Under the pieces are notes generated by a model. It was given only the letters and a program-made list of their open reading frames with translations, searched no databases and had not been told where the DNA came from. Shown piece after piece: positions 1-11,700 of a stretch of DNA of 64,000 nt. The DNA comes from Hofstenia miamia (Eukaryota > Xenacoelomorpha > Acoela), in the NCBI GenBank assembly GCA_004352715.1, contig SCFE01000116.1, forward strand, positions 1,280,998 to 1,344,997. The letters are read 5' to 3'. Each line of letters opens with the position of its first letter. The first letter of the stretch is position 1. The position numbers were made by a program, and so were the translations under genes.

Positions 1-276
1 TTTTACAAACAGATGAACATGTACCTGTTTCTAGTTGATGAATATTTCTGTCATTGGACTTTCATCTGATATTCCTTATGCATTGTGTTATTAATTAGCT
101 TATGCATCTTCAGTTGCTCCTTTTTGCCAAACTCTTTTGTTGATATATATTCTTGTCATAATTGATTTGCTTAGTTGAAACAAAATAATTAACACTATAG
201 CATAATCAAAATAAATAGTCACTGACAATAATCAATAGTATCTAATTTCTTTGTTTCTTATGCTGATTATGGCACA
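1..276 (-). mobile_element. LTR (subfamily B), 3' LTR of a minus-strand Gypsy copy, cut by the window edge
   Basis: Read on the minus strand, the sequence starts TGTGCCATAATC at 276, directly after the purine tract GCTGGAGGAGGAG. The same purine tract plus TGTGACATAATC start occurs at 50276 (minus), and the same start occurs at 44783 (plus). This makes it the 5' end of an LTR that belongs to the ORF3 copy just to its right. It runs off the left edge of the window, so its other end and target duplication cannot be seen. Confidence 0.7.
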
Positions 277-2610
277 CTCCTCCTCCAGCATAGCTAATTG
301 ATAATCACAACCCTCTCTCCATGTATCATTTTGTCTGCTGTTTTGATCAGGTCCATTGCTTCTGGCATATCCCATTCCGTTTTTTTGCACTGCTCACTCT
401 TTGTTAGTTTCATTACCACCTCTTTTCCTGTTGTTACAATCTTTTTGTCCATTATAAATTGTGGATCTTCCAGTTTCTTGGATATCATACACAATCCTCT
501 CATTTCATTTAACTTCTCATTGAAGGCGTCATAGTCCTTCTCATATAGTTGTAGCTCTTTGATTGCTACCATTAGTGTCATAATCGCATCTAACCTGCTG
601 GTGTGTGCTAGTTCTGGATCAATATCTGTTTCAGGATAGAAGAATTGGTATGTTGACCACAGCAATTTTGATATTGAAGCCTCACATAGAATGTGCTGAT
701 GTTTTCTATAACCTCTTGTCTCATTATGTTCTCCAGTTCGTTTTTTCCTAGTTGAATCATAGTTATTATCTTAACTCTTCTTGTGGCGTCATAATATTTG
801 TAGTGTTTGCTCCAGACTTCTCCCAGATTATATTGTTGAGTTCTGAGAACAGTATTACTACTTTTGTTGTTCTCTTCTTTATTTCATTTCTGACCATTTT
901 GATTTGTTCATTTATTGGTTGACCATAGTTGTAAAGATCATAAGGCATTATGTCACCTTCAATGAATATCATTTTGCAACTGTTTTTAGTCAACACTCAT
1001 TGGACTTTTTATAACATTTGTCTTGGATTTTCTCGAGAGCTTTCTGTTTGTTGTTCACATATGTGCTTTCCTCATGCCAGAACGCCTTTATCACTTTTTT
1101 ATCCTTTAGCCTCCATATGGGTAGTAGCATGGGTATATGTATTGTTGGGGGTAGCGTACATTGTAGTAGCAATTTGATCACTTTTTTCTCTCCTTTCTTT
1201 GTATATTCATGTTAGGTCAGTTGCCATTGTATAGAATCACTGGGTTAAGACTAGAGAGAACTATGCCAGAGGACTTAATGTCAGTACAGAAAGTTGCTGA
1301 GTTGAACATATACTAGAGTAACAGTGATTCTAACAGAACTAACAGGTAAGTAAAAACATTGGTAGTTTATCTTCAGAATTAGTAACTGTTTAGATCTCCA
1401 AAAAAAAGAAACAAACATCCAAGATAACCAATTCCATGGCATCATGCTGAAGTGATGTCCAGAGCTAAAGGTTTAGAAACTTGCTTGTGTAGTGCTTCCC
1501 TATATGTCTCACAATTTATTATCTAGCCAAATAAAATGTCTCAATAGTTGTCTTAAATCTCAGCTGATAGATAAATAGCATGTAATTACCATGCATTTGT
1601 GCGAGCCAACAGGAATGATTTAATCTTTAATCACAGTGTAATTTATAGAGTGCATGTACATGTTGAATTCAAAAGCCAAACTTTTAAAGCCTATTTGTAA
1701 CTGTATCTGTAACCTAAATCAGATTTGGGGCAATTGTAACAGCTATTCAAAGTGGTGTTCCCAAATTGTTGTCAATGACCTAGCTTGTTATCATAGCAAT
1801 GGACAATTACTAATAGCACAATACTACACTCAAAATCGACGTCATCTCTTCAATTACGTCATCAACTAATAATGCAATGGCCAATAACTGTTGAGTTTTC
1901 TCGACCATTTGCACAGTTAGGGCTTCACCCCAACTGACCAATTCCGCAATGTATCAGCCAATTCTGCACTCTCCAAGACGCGGGACAGATTGCAATCTTG
2001 TGAGTACATTGCTGCGCAATTTTTTTGTGAGTATTCTTATCAAGTGGCACCCTCAAGTCACAGTCCTTTGATAGAAAAATAGCTAGCAACCAGGCAGTAC
2101 CACAGCAATAGATGTCAGGCACTGAGGGGCCAGAAAATAGTTTGATATGATAGGCTGATGTCAGTAAGTAAATGTTCTATGGACTTGTAATAATGATTGG
2201 AAGGGCTGCTGGTATTGATAACAGGCCACTTGTTGTCTGGATTCTTATTCATTTTGATGTTGGACCAAACCTCTGCAATTTCATTAAAAGTGGCACTGAT
2301 TTGTGAAAATAAAAAGCTAGAACTGAGATTGGTAAATGATGTTAGGTGGACCATCAGTGGATTGATTGTCTCCAGGGTTTGTGCCTGTAGTGTGGTGTTG
2401 AGGAGTAGTCTTTGGTCAATGGTGAGCTGATGAGTTAGTATTCTTTTGCACAGCAATAAATCAGTATAAATAAGTTGCACTATTATTGGAGCATGATACA
2501 TAATGAGTGCCAAAATAGTCATGTTGGTATAAAATTATTAATTTCTCCATCTGAAAGTGCAGGTTCTGACATGCTCAGGTATTTCATCTTCATAGTATGC
2601 TCTAATCACA
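277..2610 (-). pseudogene. ORF3 copy 1 (unrecognised retroelement ORF), decayed
   Basis: Broken minus-strand copy of the long ORF that follows integrase in this Gypsy family. Pieces recognisable by matching the other copies are 2522-2115 (contains WPVINTSSPSNHYYKSIEH, matching WPTINIEAPTHKHRKLIEA of copy 2), 2122-1925 (matches the region ending NIKQWLL in copy 5), 1215-990 (PPTIHIPMLLPIWRLKDKK), 996-766 (VVILFSELNN) and 665-294 (LAHTSRLDAIMTLM). The last piece ends at a stop 18 nt before the LTR. The stretch 1250-1870 is too diverged to align firmly, so it is inferred, not shown, that one copy spans the whole interval. It carries several stops and frameshifts. The C-terminal piece has the H-x4-D-A motif (H codon 603-605, D codon 588-590). 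Function unknown. Confidence 0.6.
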
Positions 2611-5600
2611 ATGACTAATCTGATTTTTTTTTACCTTTGTGATACTGTATGCAACAACTCAGAACTCATAAAACTCGATCTCCAACTTGACTATCAGGCT
2701 GAAGTTTACAGATTAATGGTCGAACCTTGGATTGCAATTGAACTTTACCAACAGGCAAAGATGATAGAAATTACATCCACAAACAACAACCTCGAAAAAA
2801 TCACACACCTGCACATAAAATGCAGCCTCAACCAACGTCAAGAACACCTCAAAGAAATCCAACAGATATGCAAGGAAATGCAAATTACCAAAACAATGGA
2901 GGAACAATGGCCAACCATTAACATTGAAGCCCCCACACATAAACATCGCAAATTAATAGAGGCCACACTCCTAGAAATAAACAAGGCATACGAGTTAAAC
3001 ACTAAGAAAGACTTTAAATGTTACCTATTGTAACATCCTCCACCTGGCCTATTTGCACAGTGTATCATCATTAGTAACTATCACTCGAATAAATGGTGGG
3101 TGAGGATTTACTGATTTAGTAAAACGCCAGACGTTTCCTCTTTGTTTAACTGGTTAGGCTAATTGAGTACTAATCATCATTGTTTAGGTGACGAAAACCA
3201 TGTGACGTTTCCTTTCGGGCTACTGCCTGAAGCTGATCTCCACACCACAGTTCTCCTCCTTCATGAATGATGACCAAGTCCACTGCACCATCTCAGCTCA
3301 ATGGGAATTAATTATGTGTACCCTACATTAGCTCAGTGCATGTACTCACGTCAAGATGTAACTGACTTAAACTCAATTTTGTAAAGTGTTTGTTGGATTG
3401 AATAAGTAAAGCAACCAGGCATTGACACTAACTGCATTTATTTAATATTAAAGTAGCCATTACCATAAAACTACTGGCTTTAGAGATTAATAAATATGTT
3501 GCAGTTTCCTATACTTACATTTAATAACAATACATGTAAAGTCATTTATTCGGTCGATTATAGTCAAGTCTCCTACTATTAGTAATAGATAAATATCCCT
3601 AGGGTTCAGCTATCCAGCCGTTTCAAGCATCTATTTAAATGTACATGTATAGATTGGTAGTCAGACTAAGCAAGAATAAAAAAACTCCTATCCATAACAT
3701 AAGTGCAGTTTCATGACTGGCACAAGGATCCTTTGAATCAATCCCGTGATGGAATCCAGCCACTACTCAACATAACTTGCTTAGCTGAACATTTTATTAA
3801 CACTAGAAAGCCTGAGCAGTCAAATTTGACCGCTTTGCACATCTTAAATTCATTTGTAGTGCCTTATATAATGAAAATTTAAATAGAAAAACAGCTTATT
3901 TTGTTCTTCTTGTACTTTTCTTTCATTTGCTTTTGTTTTTGTTAGTTTTACTTAAATGGGTCAATTGTGACAACTGTATGAATTTAAGATATAGAATCTT
4001 CAGACTTTCTAGTGTTAAATATCAAACCAGATAAATGAAGAATGAAAGATAAAATAAACTCCAAAGAATTTATTGTTCATCAAAATTCTCTTAAATTCTA
4101 AGCTATTTATTTAAAAAGTTTTAAATACCTGCTGATTTTGAATTTTGAATTAATCTTCTGCCAATATGGCTGTTCTTATGTAAGCATAATTTCGCTTGTT
4201 ACAATTTGTCAAATAATACTTAATCGGCTCCAGTATTTTTCTTAGAATGTACAATATTGTAACTTGGTTGCATCTTACAAAATGAATAAGATAATTAACT
4301 AAATTTTTACAATCATATTTCTAATTATATTTCAACACTATTAATCATTCAATGCCAATCTCCTGTTTGCAGCTTATTCCTTTTGGGTGATGCTACACTA
4401 TTTGAAGAACCCAGCACACTGGAAATACAATATCAAACAACAATCTGGCTACTATCAATATACTTAACAGAAAACAAAAACTTACGCTTACTGATATCAA
4501 GACACACAAGAATGCAACTAACAAAAGCAAAAAGCAAAACACAACAAAATCACCCTCTTGCCAATCAATACAATGACCAAAACCTGGTTACTCAAAGGGC
4601 TTACTGAAAAATTAGCATTGCCAGATAAAACAAAGAAACCACTAAAAACCATTGAAAAGAACATACTATGCATCATCACAAAAGAAAACCCCATGTGCAA
4701 AATAATGATGGTTACCATAGCAAACAAAACAAGCATCTGCCCAAATGAGATCTCTCTATTCAACAAACCTACAAAGAAATACATCTGGGGAGCCACTTCC
4801 AAAAGAAAACTCCTACAATTAGAGGAACAACCATGGTTCACAACCAACAATCTCGTAAAAGGAAAATGTGCAGCACAATTGAAATACTCCAATAAATAGA
4901 ATCAAAGAACATAGAGCACATTACATCACAAGAAATTGAGAGATTCAAACAGGAAACACCCAAATGCTCATTTACAAAAATCATCAAAAAAAGCAGAGGA
5001 AATGTTGAAAGCTGGAATAAGCAGATCAGTAGAGGTTCTGGAAATGATGACAAAAACAGAAACAGAAATGATGCATGAAGACAAACTCCTAACATCAACT
5101 CACATTATCCTATCACCAAAAATGCAAGACAGAATAGATGCCATTAGCATGGAAAAGTGGGGGGGGAACCTAAGCCCAGACAGCAACATTGAATGGATAG
5201 ACACAGAAGATGAGCGATATCTAATTGAAATAAAGATTACTAAGGAACACAAAATGGAAATAACTAACCATAATTACCAACCTACAAAGGAAAACCACAC
5301 TATTGCGACCATGAAACTAATGTTCACCAAAGCATTCACAAGAAAATCAACAAGCTCTTAAAGCCTTATAACCATTTAGCAATTGACATAGAGTGCGTAA
5401 CATTGAAAATCAAAATCTCCCTGAACACAGCAATAAACTTATGAAGGCAATGACTTACACAAAGATTCTGGGAAAGATAATATAAGCAAAGATTAACTTC
5501 CCCACAACTATTGGATTAGCAACAGCGCCCATAACAACAGGTACCTACCCAGAAATAGAACAAAACATAGAAACCAAAATGTTAAAATGCACACTGCCAA

Positions 5601-6479
5601 AGACAATTTCGATCATGATGCTACTGCCAAGATGGTGCTTACCAAAAGACAGGAAAGTCACAAAAGGTTACTTCATGAGTTTAAAACATACATAAATACA
5701 AAAGAGAAAGCAAAAAAGATAATAACCTCAGACACCTACAAGAAAACAAAGGCAATAATGCTATCAGAGAATAACAAGGAATGGATCTATATTGAACAGG
5801 TAACACCTTATGACTTATACACAGAAAGAAAGCCAATCCACAAACAACTAGAAGAAATGTGGGATGAGATAGAAAAAAGATCCTTGCAGATGGTGATACT
5901 ATTCTCAGGAGTTAACAACTTAGTTTGGTTAGATATCTGGAACAAACAATATTGATTCTACAATGTGAGCAAACAAATAGAAATATTAACCATGATCAGG
6001 ATGGACAAAAACAACCCTGCCAAAATAAATGAAGAAGACATTCAGAATAACATAAGCTTCTTCTATAAAGATGTTCAAAACACGAAAAGCCTTCTGTTGG
6101 TATTCAAATTTTTTTACCCCAACACTAACCTGAAAGAAGAGCTGGCACACACAAGTTGCACAGATGCACTAATGACCCTAATGATCAGCCTAAAAGGCCT
6201 GGAGTTATGCAAAAAATTCTATCCACTATTTACCACAAAGATCAATGAATTATGGCAAATTACCACAATAACAGATTCACTCCTCACAACAACTACCATA
6301 AGATACATGGACACATTGCAACAGAAAAAGAAGCAGTACTCAAACTCATGAAACAAGTTGAATTCACAGAAACAACCTGGGAAGATAACAAAGTGGAAAC
6401 CATGATCAAATGGGCAGACATACTTGTGCATGGAAACAGAGCAATGCTCAAATCAATGAAAGCTGAGGGAGGTGTGTAG
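2611..6479 (+). pseudogene. ORF3 copy 2 (unrecognised retroelement ORF), split by a solo LTR
   Basis: Plus-strand copy of the same long ORF. Readable blocks are 2611-3033, 4400-4899, 4936-5361, 5370-5955 and 5965-6479, in several frames. The first matches copy 5 through ELIKLDLQL and MVEPWIAIELYQQ. The ORF is interrupted at 3028/4398 by an LTR with a CTAT duplication, after which it resumes with FEE. Later come WGATSKRKLLQLEEQPWFTT, then AIDIECVTLK (D codon 5385-5387, E codon 5391-5393), ILFSGVNNLVW, and LAHTSCTDALMTLM (H codon 6148-6150, D codon 6163-6165). The frame ends KAEGGV with a stop inside the LTR start. No transmembrane segment or signal peptide is evident. The C-terminal motifs resemble a DEDDh exonuclease, which is inference only. 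Confidence 0.65.
3029..4397 (-). mobile_element. Solo LTR (subfamily A) nested in ORF3, TSD CTAT
   Basis: The plus strand reads TGTAACATCCTCCACC at 3029 and ends GGTGATGCTACA at 4397. The four bases before (3025-3028) and after (4398-4401) are both CTAT, a clean 4-bp target-site duplication. The element runs minus, because intact internal regions are followed by TGTAGC-type starts. On the minus strand it carries the CAGGTA-TATA-like promoter block seen in its relatives. It is 1,369 bp and more diverged than the copies at 8797 and 15860. There is no internal coding sequence. Confidence 0.85.
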
Positions 6480-7145
6480 CTTAATCTCTAATAAAAGACT
6501 TGAATTAAAACAAAAAACAAAAAGGAAAAGAAAACATAAAACTCAAATAAGAAACTCAAATCAATTTATTAGAAATTAGCTTCTAATCATTTTGCCAAAT
6601 TGTAAAAGCAAATATTGGTCACAAGTCATTTGACAAAATGTGTGTGGACATTAAGCTCTGCATTGATTTTAGCTTAACAATGGGTTCATGCAGAAGTTAA
6701 TTAAATGGACATTAAAAATTGGTTAGCAACTGGTACTTGCTTGATCAGTAAACATATTTATTAAATTTTATATAAATAGAACCTAAGTGCTGTAAAACGT
6801 ATGGAAATTTACCATTTAGTGGTTTACTCTTGCTTCATCAATTTATTTAATATAATAATACTGTGCAAAGCTAAGCAAGCATTGTGTGTGATGATCAAGG
6901 GCTGCATGCGAGGGGATAATGAAGTGGATTTCAGCCTTGATAATTACATACAATTAAGTTAGAGCTAGGTACAAGAATTTTTTTCTCTATCACTTAGCTC
7001 ACCATCAATTGCTTGTGTGACATATAGTAACTAATGCTCAAAAGGCGAGAAGCCACCATAGGAGTGAATGTTGTTATATTACTAATGTTATTTTAGATCC
7101 AAATTGTTGACTCATAATAGACTGAAATGAGACCATATCATTTAG
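6475..7145 (+). mobile_element. LTR (subfamily D), first part, 3' LTR of ORF3 copy 2
   Basis: It begins TGTAGCTTAATC directly after the purine tract AAGCTGAGGGAGGTG that ends ORF3 copy 2, so it is that copy's 3' LTR. It shares the A-type order of landmarks: GGTACTTG followed by TATAAATAG near 6770, then AAGCTAAGCAAGC near 6871. At 7145 it is broken by the insertion 7146-9948, and its next stretch resumes at 9949, as judged from the related LTR at 48770-48800. Confidence 0.6.
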
Positions 7146-8698
7146 TGTAACATCCTCCACCTAGCTTGTTACGCCGTGTCTAATCACTGTTAAGGGATGC
7201 TTAGTAAACTGCGGGTGAGGTGTTACCCATTTGTTGATCCATCAAACTTTTCGTTCTTATTAACTAGTTATGTTAATTAAGTACTTGGGTATTAACCATC
7301 ACTGTTTAGGTGACTGGGCAGTATGATGTTTCCTCTTCAGTTGTTCCATGGGCTCCTGCCCAAAGCCAATCTCCACAACACAGCTCCTCCTCTTCTGCAA
7401 CGATGGTTGAGTCCACATCACCATCTCAGCTCAACTGGGATTAATTATGTATGCCTTACATTAGCTCGGTGTGTGCACTCAAGTAAAGTTGTAACTGACT
7501 TAAACTCAGAGTTGTAAAGCGTTTGTTGTTTTTATTTAATAAAGCAACCGGGCATTGACACTAACTGCATGTTATAATATAACTAACATAGCCATTACCG
7601 TAAAACTATCAGCTTAATTATCCAGATAANNNNNNNNNNNNNNNNNNNNNNNNNNNNNNNNNNNNNNNNNNNNNNNNNNNNNNNNNNNNNNNNNNNNNNN
7701 NNNNNNNNNNNNNNNNNNNNNNNNNNNNNNNNNNNNNNNNNNNNNNNNNNNNNNNNNNNNNNNNNNNNNNNNNNNNNNNNNNNNNNNNNNNNNNNNNNNN
7801 NNNNNNNNNNNNNNNNNNNNNNNNNNNNNNNNNNNNNNNNNNNNNNNNNNNNNNNNNNNNNNNNNNNNNNNNNNNNNNNNNNNNNNNNNNNNNNNNNNNN
7901 NNNNNNNNNNNNNNNNNNNNNNNNNNNNNNNNNNNNNNNNNNNNNNNNNNNNNNNNNNNNNNNNNNNNNNNNNNNNNNNNNNNNNNNNNNNNNNNNNNNN
8001 NNNNNNNNNNNNNNNNNNNNNNNNNNNNNNNNNNNNNNNNNNNNNNNNNNNNNNNNNNNNNNNNNNNNNNNNNNNNNNNNNNNNNNNNNNNNNNNNNNNN
8101 NNNNNNNNNNNNNNNNNNNNNNNNNNNNNNNNNNNNNNNNNNNNNNNNNNNNNNNNNNNNNNNNNNNNNNNNNNNNNNNNNNNNNNNNNNNNNNNNNNNN
8201 NNNNNNNNNNNNNNNNNNNNNNNNNNNNNNNNNNNNNNNNNNNNNNNNNNNNNNNNNNNNNNNNNNNNNNNNNNNNNNNNNNNNNNNNNNNNNNNNNNNN
8301 NNNNNNNNNNNNNNNNNNNNNNNNNNNNNNNNNNNNNNNNNNNNNNNNNNNNNNNNNNNNNNNNNNNNNNNNNNNNNNNNNNNNNNNNNNNNNNNNNNNN
8401 NNNNNNNNNNNNNNNNNNNNNNNNNNNNNNNNNNNNNNNNNNNNNNNNNNNNNNNNNNNNNNNNNNNNNNNNNNNNNNNNNNNNNNNNNNNNNNNNNNNN
8501 NNNNNNNNNNNNNNNNNNNNNNNNNNNNNNNNNNNNNNNNNNNNNNNNNNNNNNNNNNNNNNNNNNNNNNNNNNNNNNNNNNNNNNNNNNNNNNNNNNNN
8601 NNNNNNNNNNNNNNNNNNNNNNNNNNNNNGATCTTAGTTTTGACTAATCATTTGTTCTTCTTTCTTCATTAGCAGCAATTTCTTTGGATTATGCTACA
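7146..8698 (-). mobile_element. LTR (subfamily A), left member of an LTR pair, mostly in a gap
   Basis: Starts TGTAACATCCTCCACC at 7146 and ends TTGGATTATGCTACA at 8698. Positions 7630-8629 are N. The preceding four bases (7142-7145) are TTAG, the same as the four bases after the right-hand LTR (9949-9952). The two LTRs are therefore probably the ends of one inserted element rather than two solo insertions. Confidence 0.75.
7630..8629. other. Assembly gap (1000 N)
   Basis: A run of exactly 1000 N inside the left LTR of the pair 7146-9948. The round size suggests a placeholder of unknown true length. Confidence 0.95.
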
Positions 8699-8796
8699 TT
8701 ATCTACCATTAATTTTTCTGTTTTTATTCTCTTCCCTTTAATTTTCAGTTTTTCTTTCTTTAGATTAATGGTATGGTTTGTTGCATTCAGTATCAG
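8699..8796. other. Short internal segment between paired LTRs
   Basis: 98 bp of pyrimidine-rich plus-strand sequence separates the LTR ending at 8698 from the LTR starting at 8797. It contains no ORF. Next to 8797 I cannot see a primer site like the TGGCAACC at 42177, and next to 8698 there is no purine tract like that before 6475 or 48140. It may be the remnant interior of a very short non-autonomous element, or the remains of a larger one. Confidence 0.5.
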
Positions 8797-9948
8797 TGTA
8801 ACATCCTCCACCTAGCTTATTACGCCGTGTCTAATTACTGTTAAGGAATGCTTGGTAAACTGCGGGTGAGGTGTTACCCATTTGTTGAACCATCAGACTT
8901 TCCTCTCTTATTAACTAGTTATGTTAATTAAGTAATTGAGTATTAACCATCACTGTTTAGGTGACAGAGCAGTATGATGTTTCCTCTTCAGTTATTCCAT
9001 GGGCTCCTGCCCGAAGCCGATCTCCACAAGACAGCTCCCCTCCTTCTTGACCAATGATTGAGTCCACGACACCACCTCAGCTCAACTGGAATTAGTTATG
9101 TGTACCCTACGTTAGCTCGGTGTGTGCACTCAAGTAAAGTTGTAACTGACTTAAACTCAAAGTTGTAAAGTGTTTGTTGTTTTTATTTAATAAAGCAACC
9201 GGGCATTGACACTAACTGCATGTAATAAAATATTAGAATAGCCATTACCGTAAAACTATTGGCTTAATTATTCAAATAATAAGATTGCAGTTTCCTATAC
9301 CTACATTTAATAGTGTTACATGTAAGGTCATTTATGAAGTCAATTATAGTCGAGTCTCCTACATTTAAGAATATATAAATATCCCTAAGTGTCGACTATC
9401 CAGTCGTTTCAGGCATTGATTATTTCATACATGTATTGATCGATAGTCAGACTAGGCAAGAATCGAAAAACTCCTAACCGTAACATAGGTGCACTTTCGT
9501 GACTGGCACAAAGACCCTAGAATCGATCCCGTGGTGGATTCCAGCCACTACTAAACACAACTTGCCTAGCTGCACATTTAATTAAATAATCAAACCAGAT
9601 AAAGTAGAAATGAAAATTAAATAAACTCCGAAGAATTTATTGTTCATCAAAATTATGGTTGAATCAATGCTATTTATAAAATTTCTACAAAAGTACCTGC
9701 TGATTTTAAATTTCAAATGATTCGTCTGCCAATATGGCTGTAACTACGTAAGCGTTATTTTGCTCAATTTAATTTGTCAAATATATCTTGATCGGCTAAC
9801 AAGTTTTCTTGATTTGAACAATATTAAAGCTTAGTTGCATTTTACAAAAATAAACTAAAGTTCATTAACTAAATTTTTTACAATTAATTTCAATTGATAA
9901 TCATTCGACGTTATTCAGCTTTTAGTTGCCTTTTTGGATGATGCTACA
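8797..9948 (-). mobile_element. LTR (subfamily A), complete, right member of an LTR pair
   Basis: A complete 1,152-bp LTR: TGTAACATCC at 8797 to GGATGATGCTACA at 9948. The flanking TTAG (9949-9952) matches the TTAG before 7146 and only partly matches the TCAG just before 8797. The minus strand carries AGCAGGTACTTTTG followed about 15 bp later by TATAAATAGC, a probable Pol II promoter. It is very similar to the LTR at 15860-17042. Confidence 0.85.
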
Positions 9949-10940
9949 TTAGTTATTGATATTTTAATTATATATAGGTTAGGAGCTGCTGTAGTTTATA
10001 GATTAGTTAATTATTTGTAAATTAATAAGCAGTAATTTTTCTATTAATTAATTGGCAGTAGAAATGGATATTTGACAATTGGTAAAAAGGCAAAGTCGCA
10101 AATATCTTTTTAATGCTGATGTGCGCAAGGATGCAGATGCAAAAAAATCAAAATTAAGCTTATGCAAATTGAAAATGAGAATTAAATTGAGTAGTGGCCA
10201 GTATTTGTTACAGTATAATTACACCATAAATAACAAAAATAACAAAATTAGTATTATGAGGATGGCAGAAATTTATAAGATTTACTTTGATTTCTTTGTG
10301 TCAGTAGTATCAAATAATCCAATGGATGGATGGAATCGAATGAGCACTAAAGTATTCAGGGCAGTGGTCCACTGCTTTGGGCAAGTGGGCCCAGCTTGTT
10401 CTCTCTTGACCTCTGCTTTTGAAAGTGCTACCTAAATACTAAGTGATGAATGGTTACATTAACTCTGGAGTATTAATTAAGTTATATCTCAATAAATGTA
10501 CTATCACAAAAGAAAAGAGAGAGTGAAAGTACTCATTACCCTGCATGATGGAATTTTTCTTCATTTTAGCTTTCCTATCCTTTGTTGTTCATTTTATTAT
10601 ATTATCAAGTTTACATCGTTTACATTAGTCCTCATAGGAGAATTCACAGTTTATTTGTATTGGAAGATAACTGATGTCATTACATTGTATTTGATTTATA
10701 GCCAACCTACGGACCTAATACCTAGTTTTATGCTGACAGCATTGATTGTTCACATGTACAATAGGTTGTTAGCATATAGATATTTATCTGTAGGATTATT
10801 ACATGTAAGGCATAATAACAAGCTAATGCATTTGGGTTGAGAGTCTACTTTATATTACAACATCATTAATAACAAGAACAATCAATTCATTTGGAATTCT
10901 TTCATTATTTTCTTGATATGGTTGGATTATTTAATAGAAT
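9949..10940 (+). mobile_element. Fragments of LTR subfamilies D and B/C
   Basis: 9949 to about 10000 continues LTR-D across the insertion. From about 10000 the sequence follows a different LTR type: 10010-10140 matches 63770-63920 (AATTAATTGGCAGTA, then TTGACAA and the GCAAAT/AATGCTGA block), and 10560-10900 matches 45360-45800 (GACAGCATTGATTGTTCACA, then TATTTATCTGTAGGATTATT). Neither end has a clean TG/CA terminus, so this is a recombined or deleted piece. The small ORFs here (10079-10435 and 10496-10840) look accidental. Confidence 0.5.
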
Positions 10941-11700
10941 GTCAAGCTAAATGAGTGGTGATTAGTAGTGGTCTGGATCCATCATAAGATTGATTCTAGG
11001 GTCTTTGTGCCAGATCATGAAAGTCCACTTATGTTAGGTATAGGGGTTTTTCTTTTGCTAAGTTGAGTATTGATTGTTTATTATATGTATTAATTATAAC
11101 AGATTTGAAATACAGTTGGATAACTGAAACTTAGGAATTTTATCTATATTATTTTAGATCCAAGTTATTGACTATAATGTGACTGATAATGTGACTGAGC
11201 ATGTAGTAATTATTAAATGTATGTTAGGAAGTTGCTAATCATTAACCTAGTTATTAAAACCAATATATTTCAGTAATGGCTACATGTAATATTAATAGAG
11301 TAGCTAGTAACAAGTCTGGTTTCATTAACATGAAACACTTTTACAAAAAGAGCAGTTGAATTGCATCTTGTCTTGAGCATATACTGAGCTAGGATAGGGT
11401 ACACATAACTTACATTATTGAGCTGAGAGGTGGAACTCAATCAAGTTGATCCTTGGTGAACAAGGGAAACTGGATGTGGAGATCAGCTTTGGGCAGGTGC
11501 CCACTATCAATCAATTGGAAGAGATTTTGAATGGCTTCATCACCTAAATAGTGAATAGTAAAATCTCTTTATGTTAAGTTAACAGAAATGCATGAAAGCT
11601 AAAGCAGTGTTAAGTTAGTAAATCCCTACCCACAAATATACAACCAATGTTATGCAGTAACAAAGGATAAACAGTAATAATGCCTGGTAGAGGATGTTAC
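10941..11700 (+). mobile_element. LTR (subfamily A) 3' fragment
   Basis: It matches A-type LTRs from the block TTAGTAGTGG / GGGTCTTTGTGCCAG onward and ends GGTAGAGGATGTTACA at 11700, the expected A-type 3' terminus. The 5' part is missing and replaced by the B/C fragment on the left. It abuts and truncates ORF3 copy 3. Confidence 0.6.

Noticed and set aside
9500-9560. tRNA-like B box (GGGATCGATTC region) in A-type LTRs, suggesting a SINE origin
   Set aside because: Only a partial match to the Pol III B-box consensus and no properly spaced A box; it varies in the copies at 10985 and 48570.
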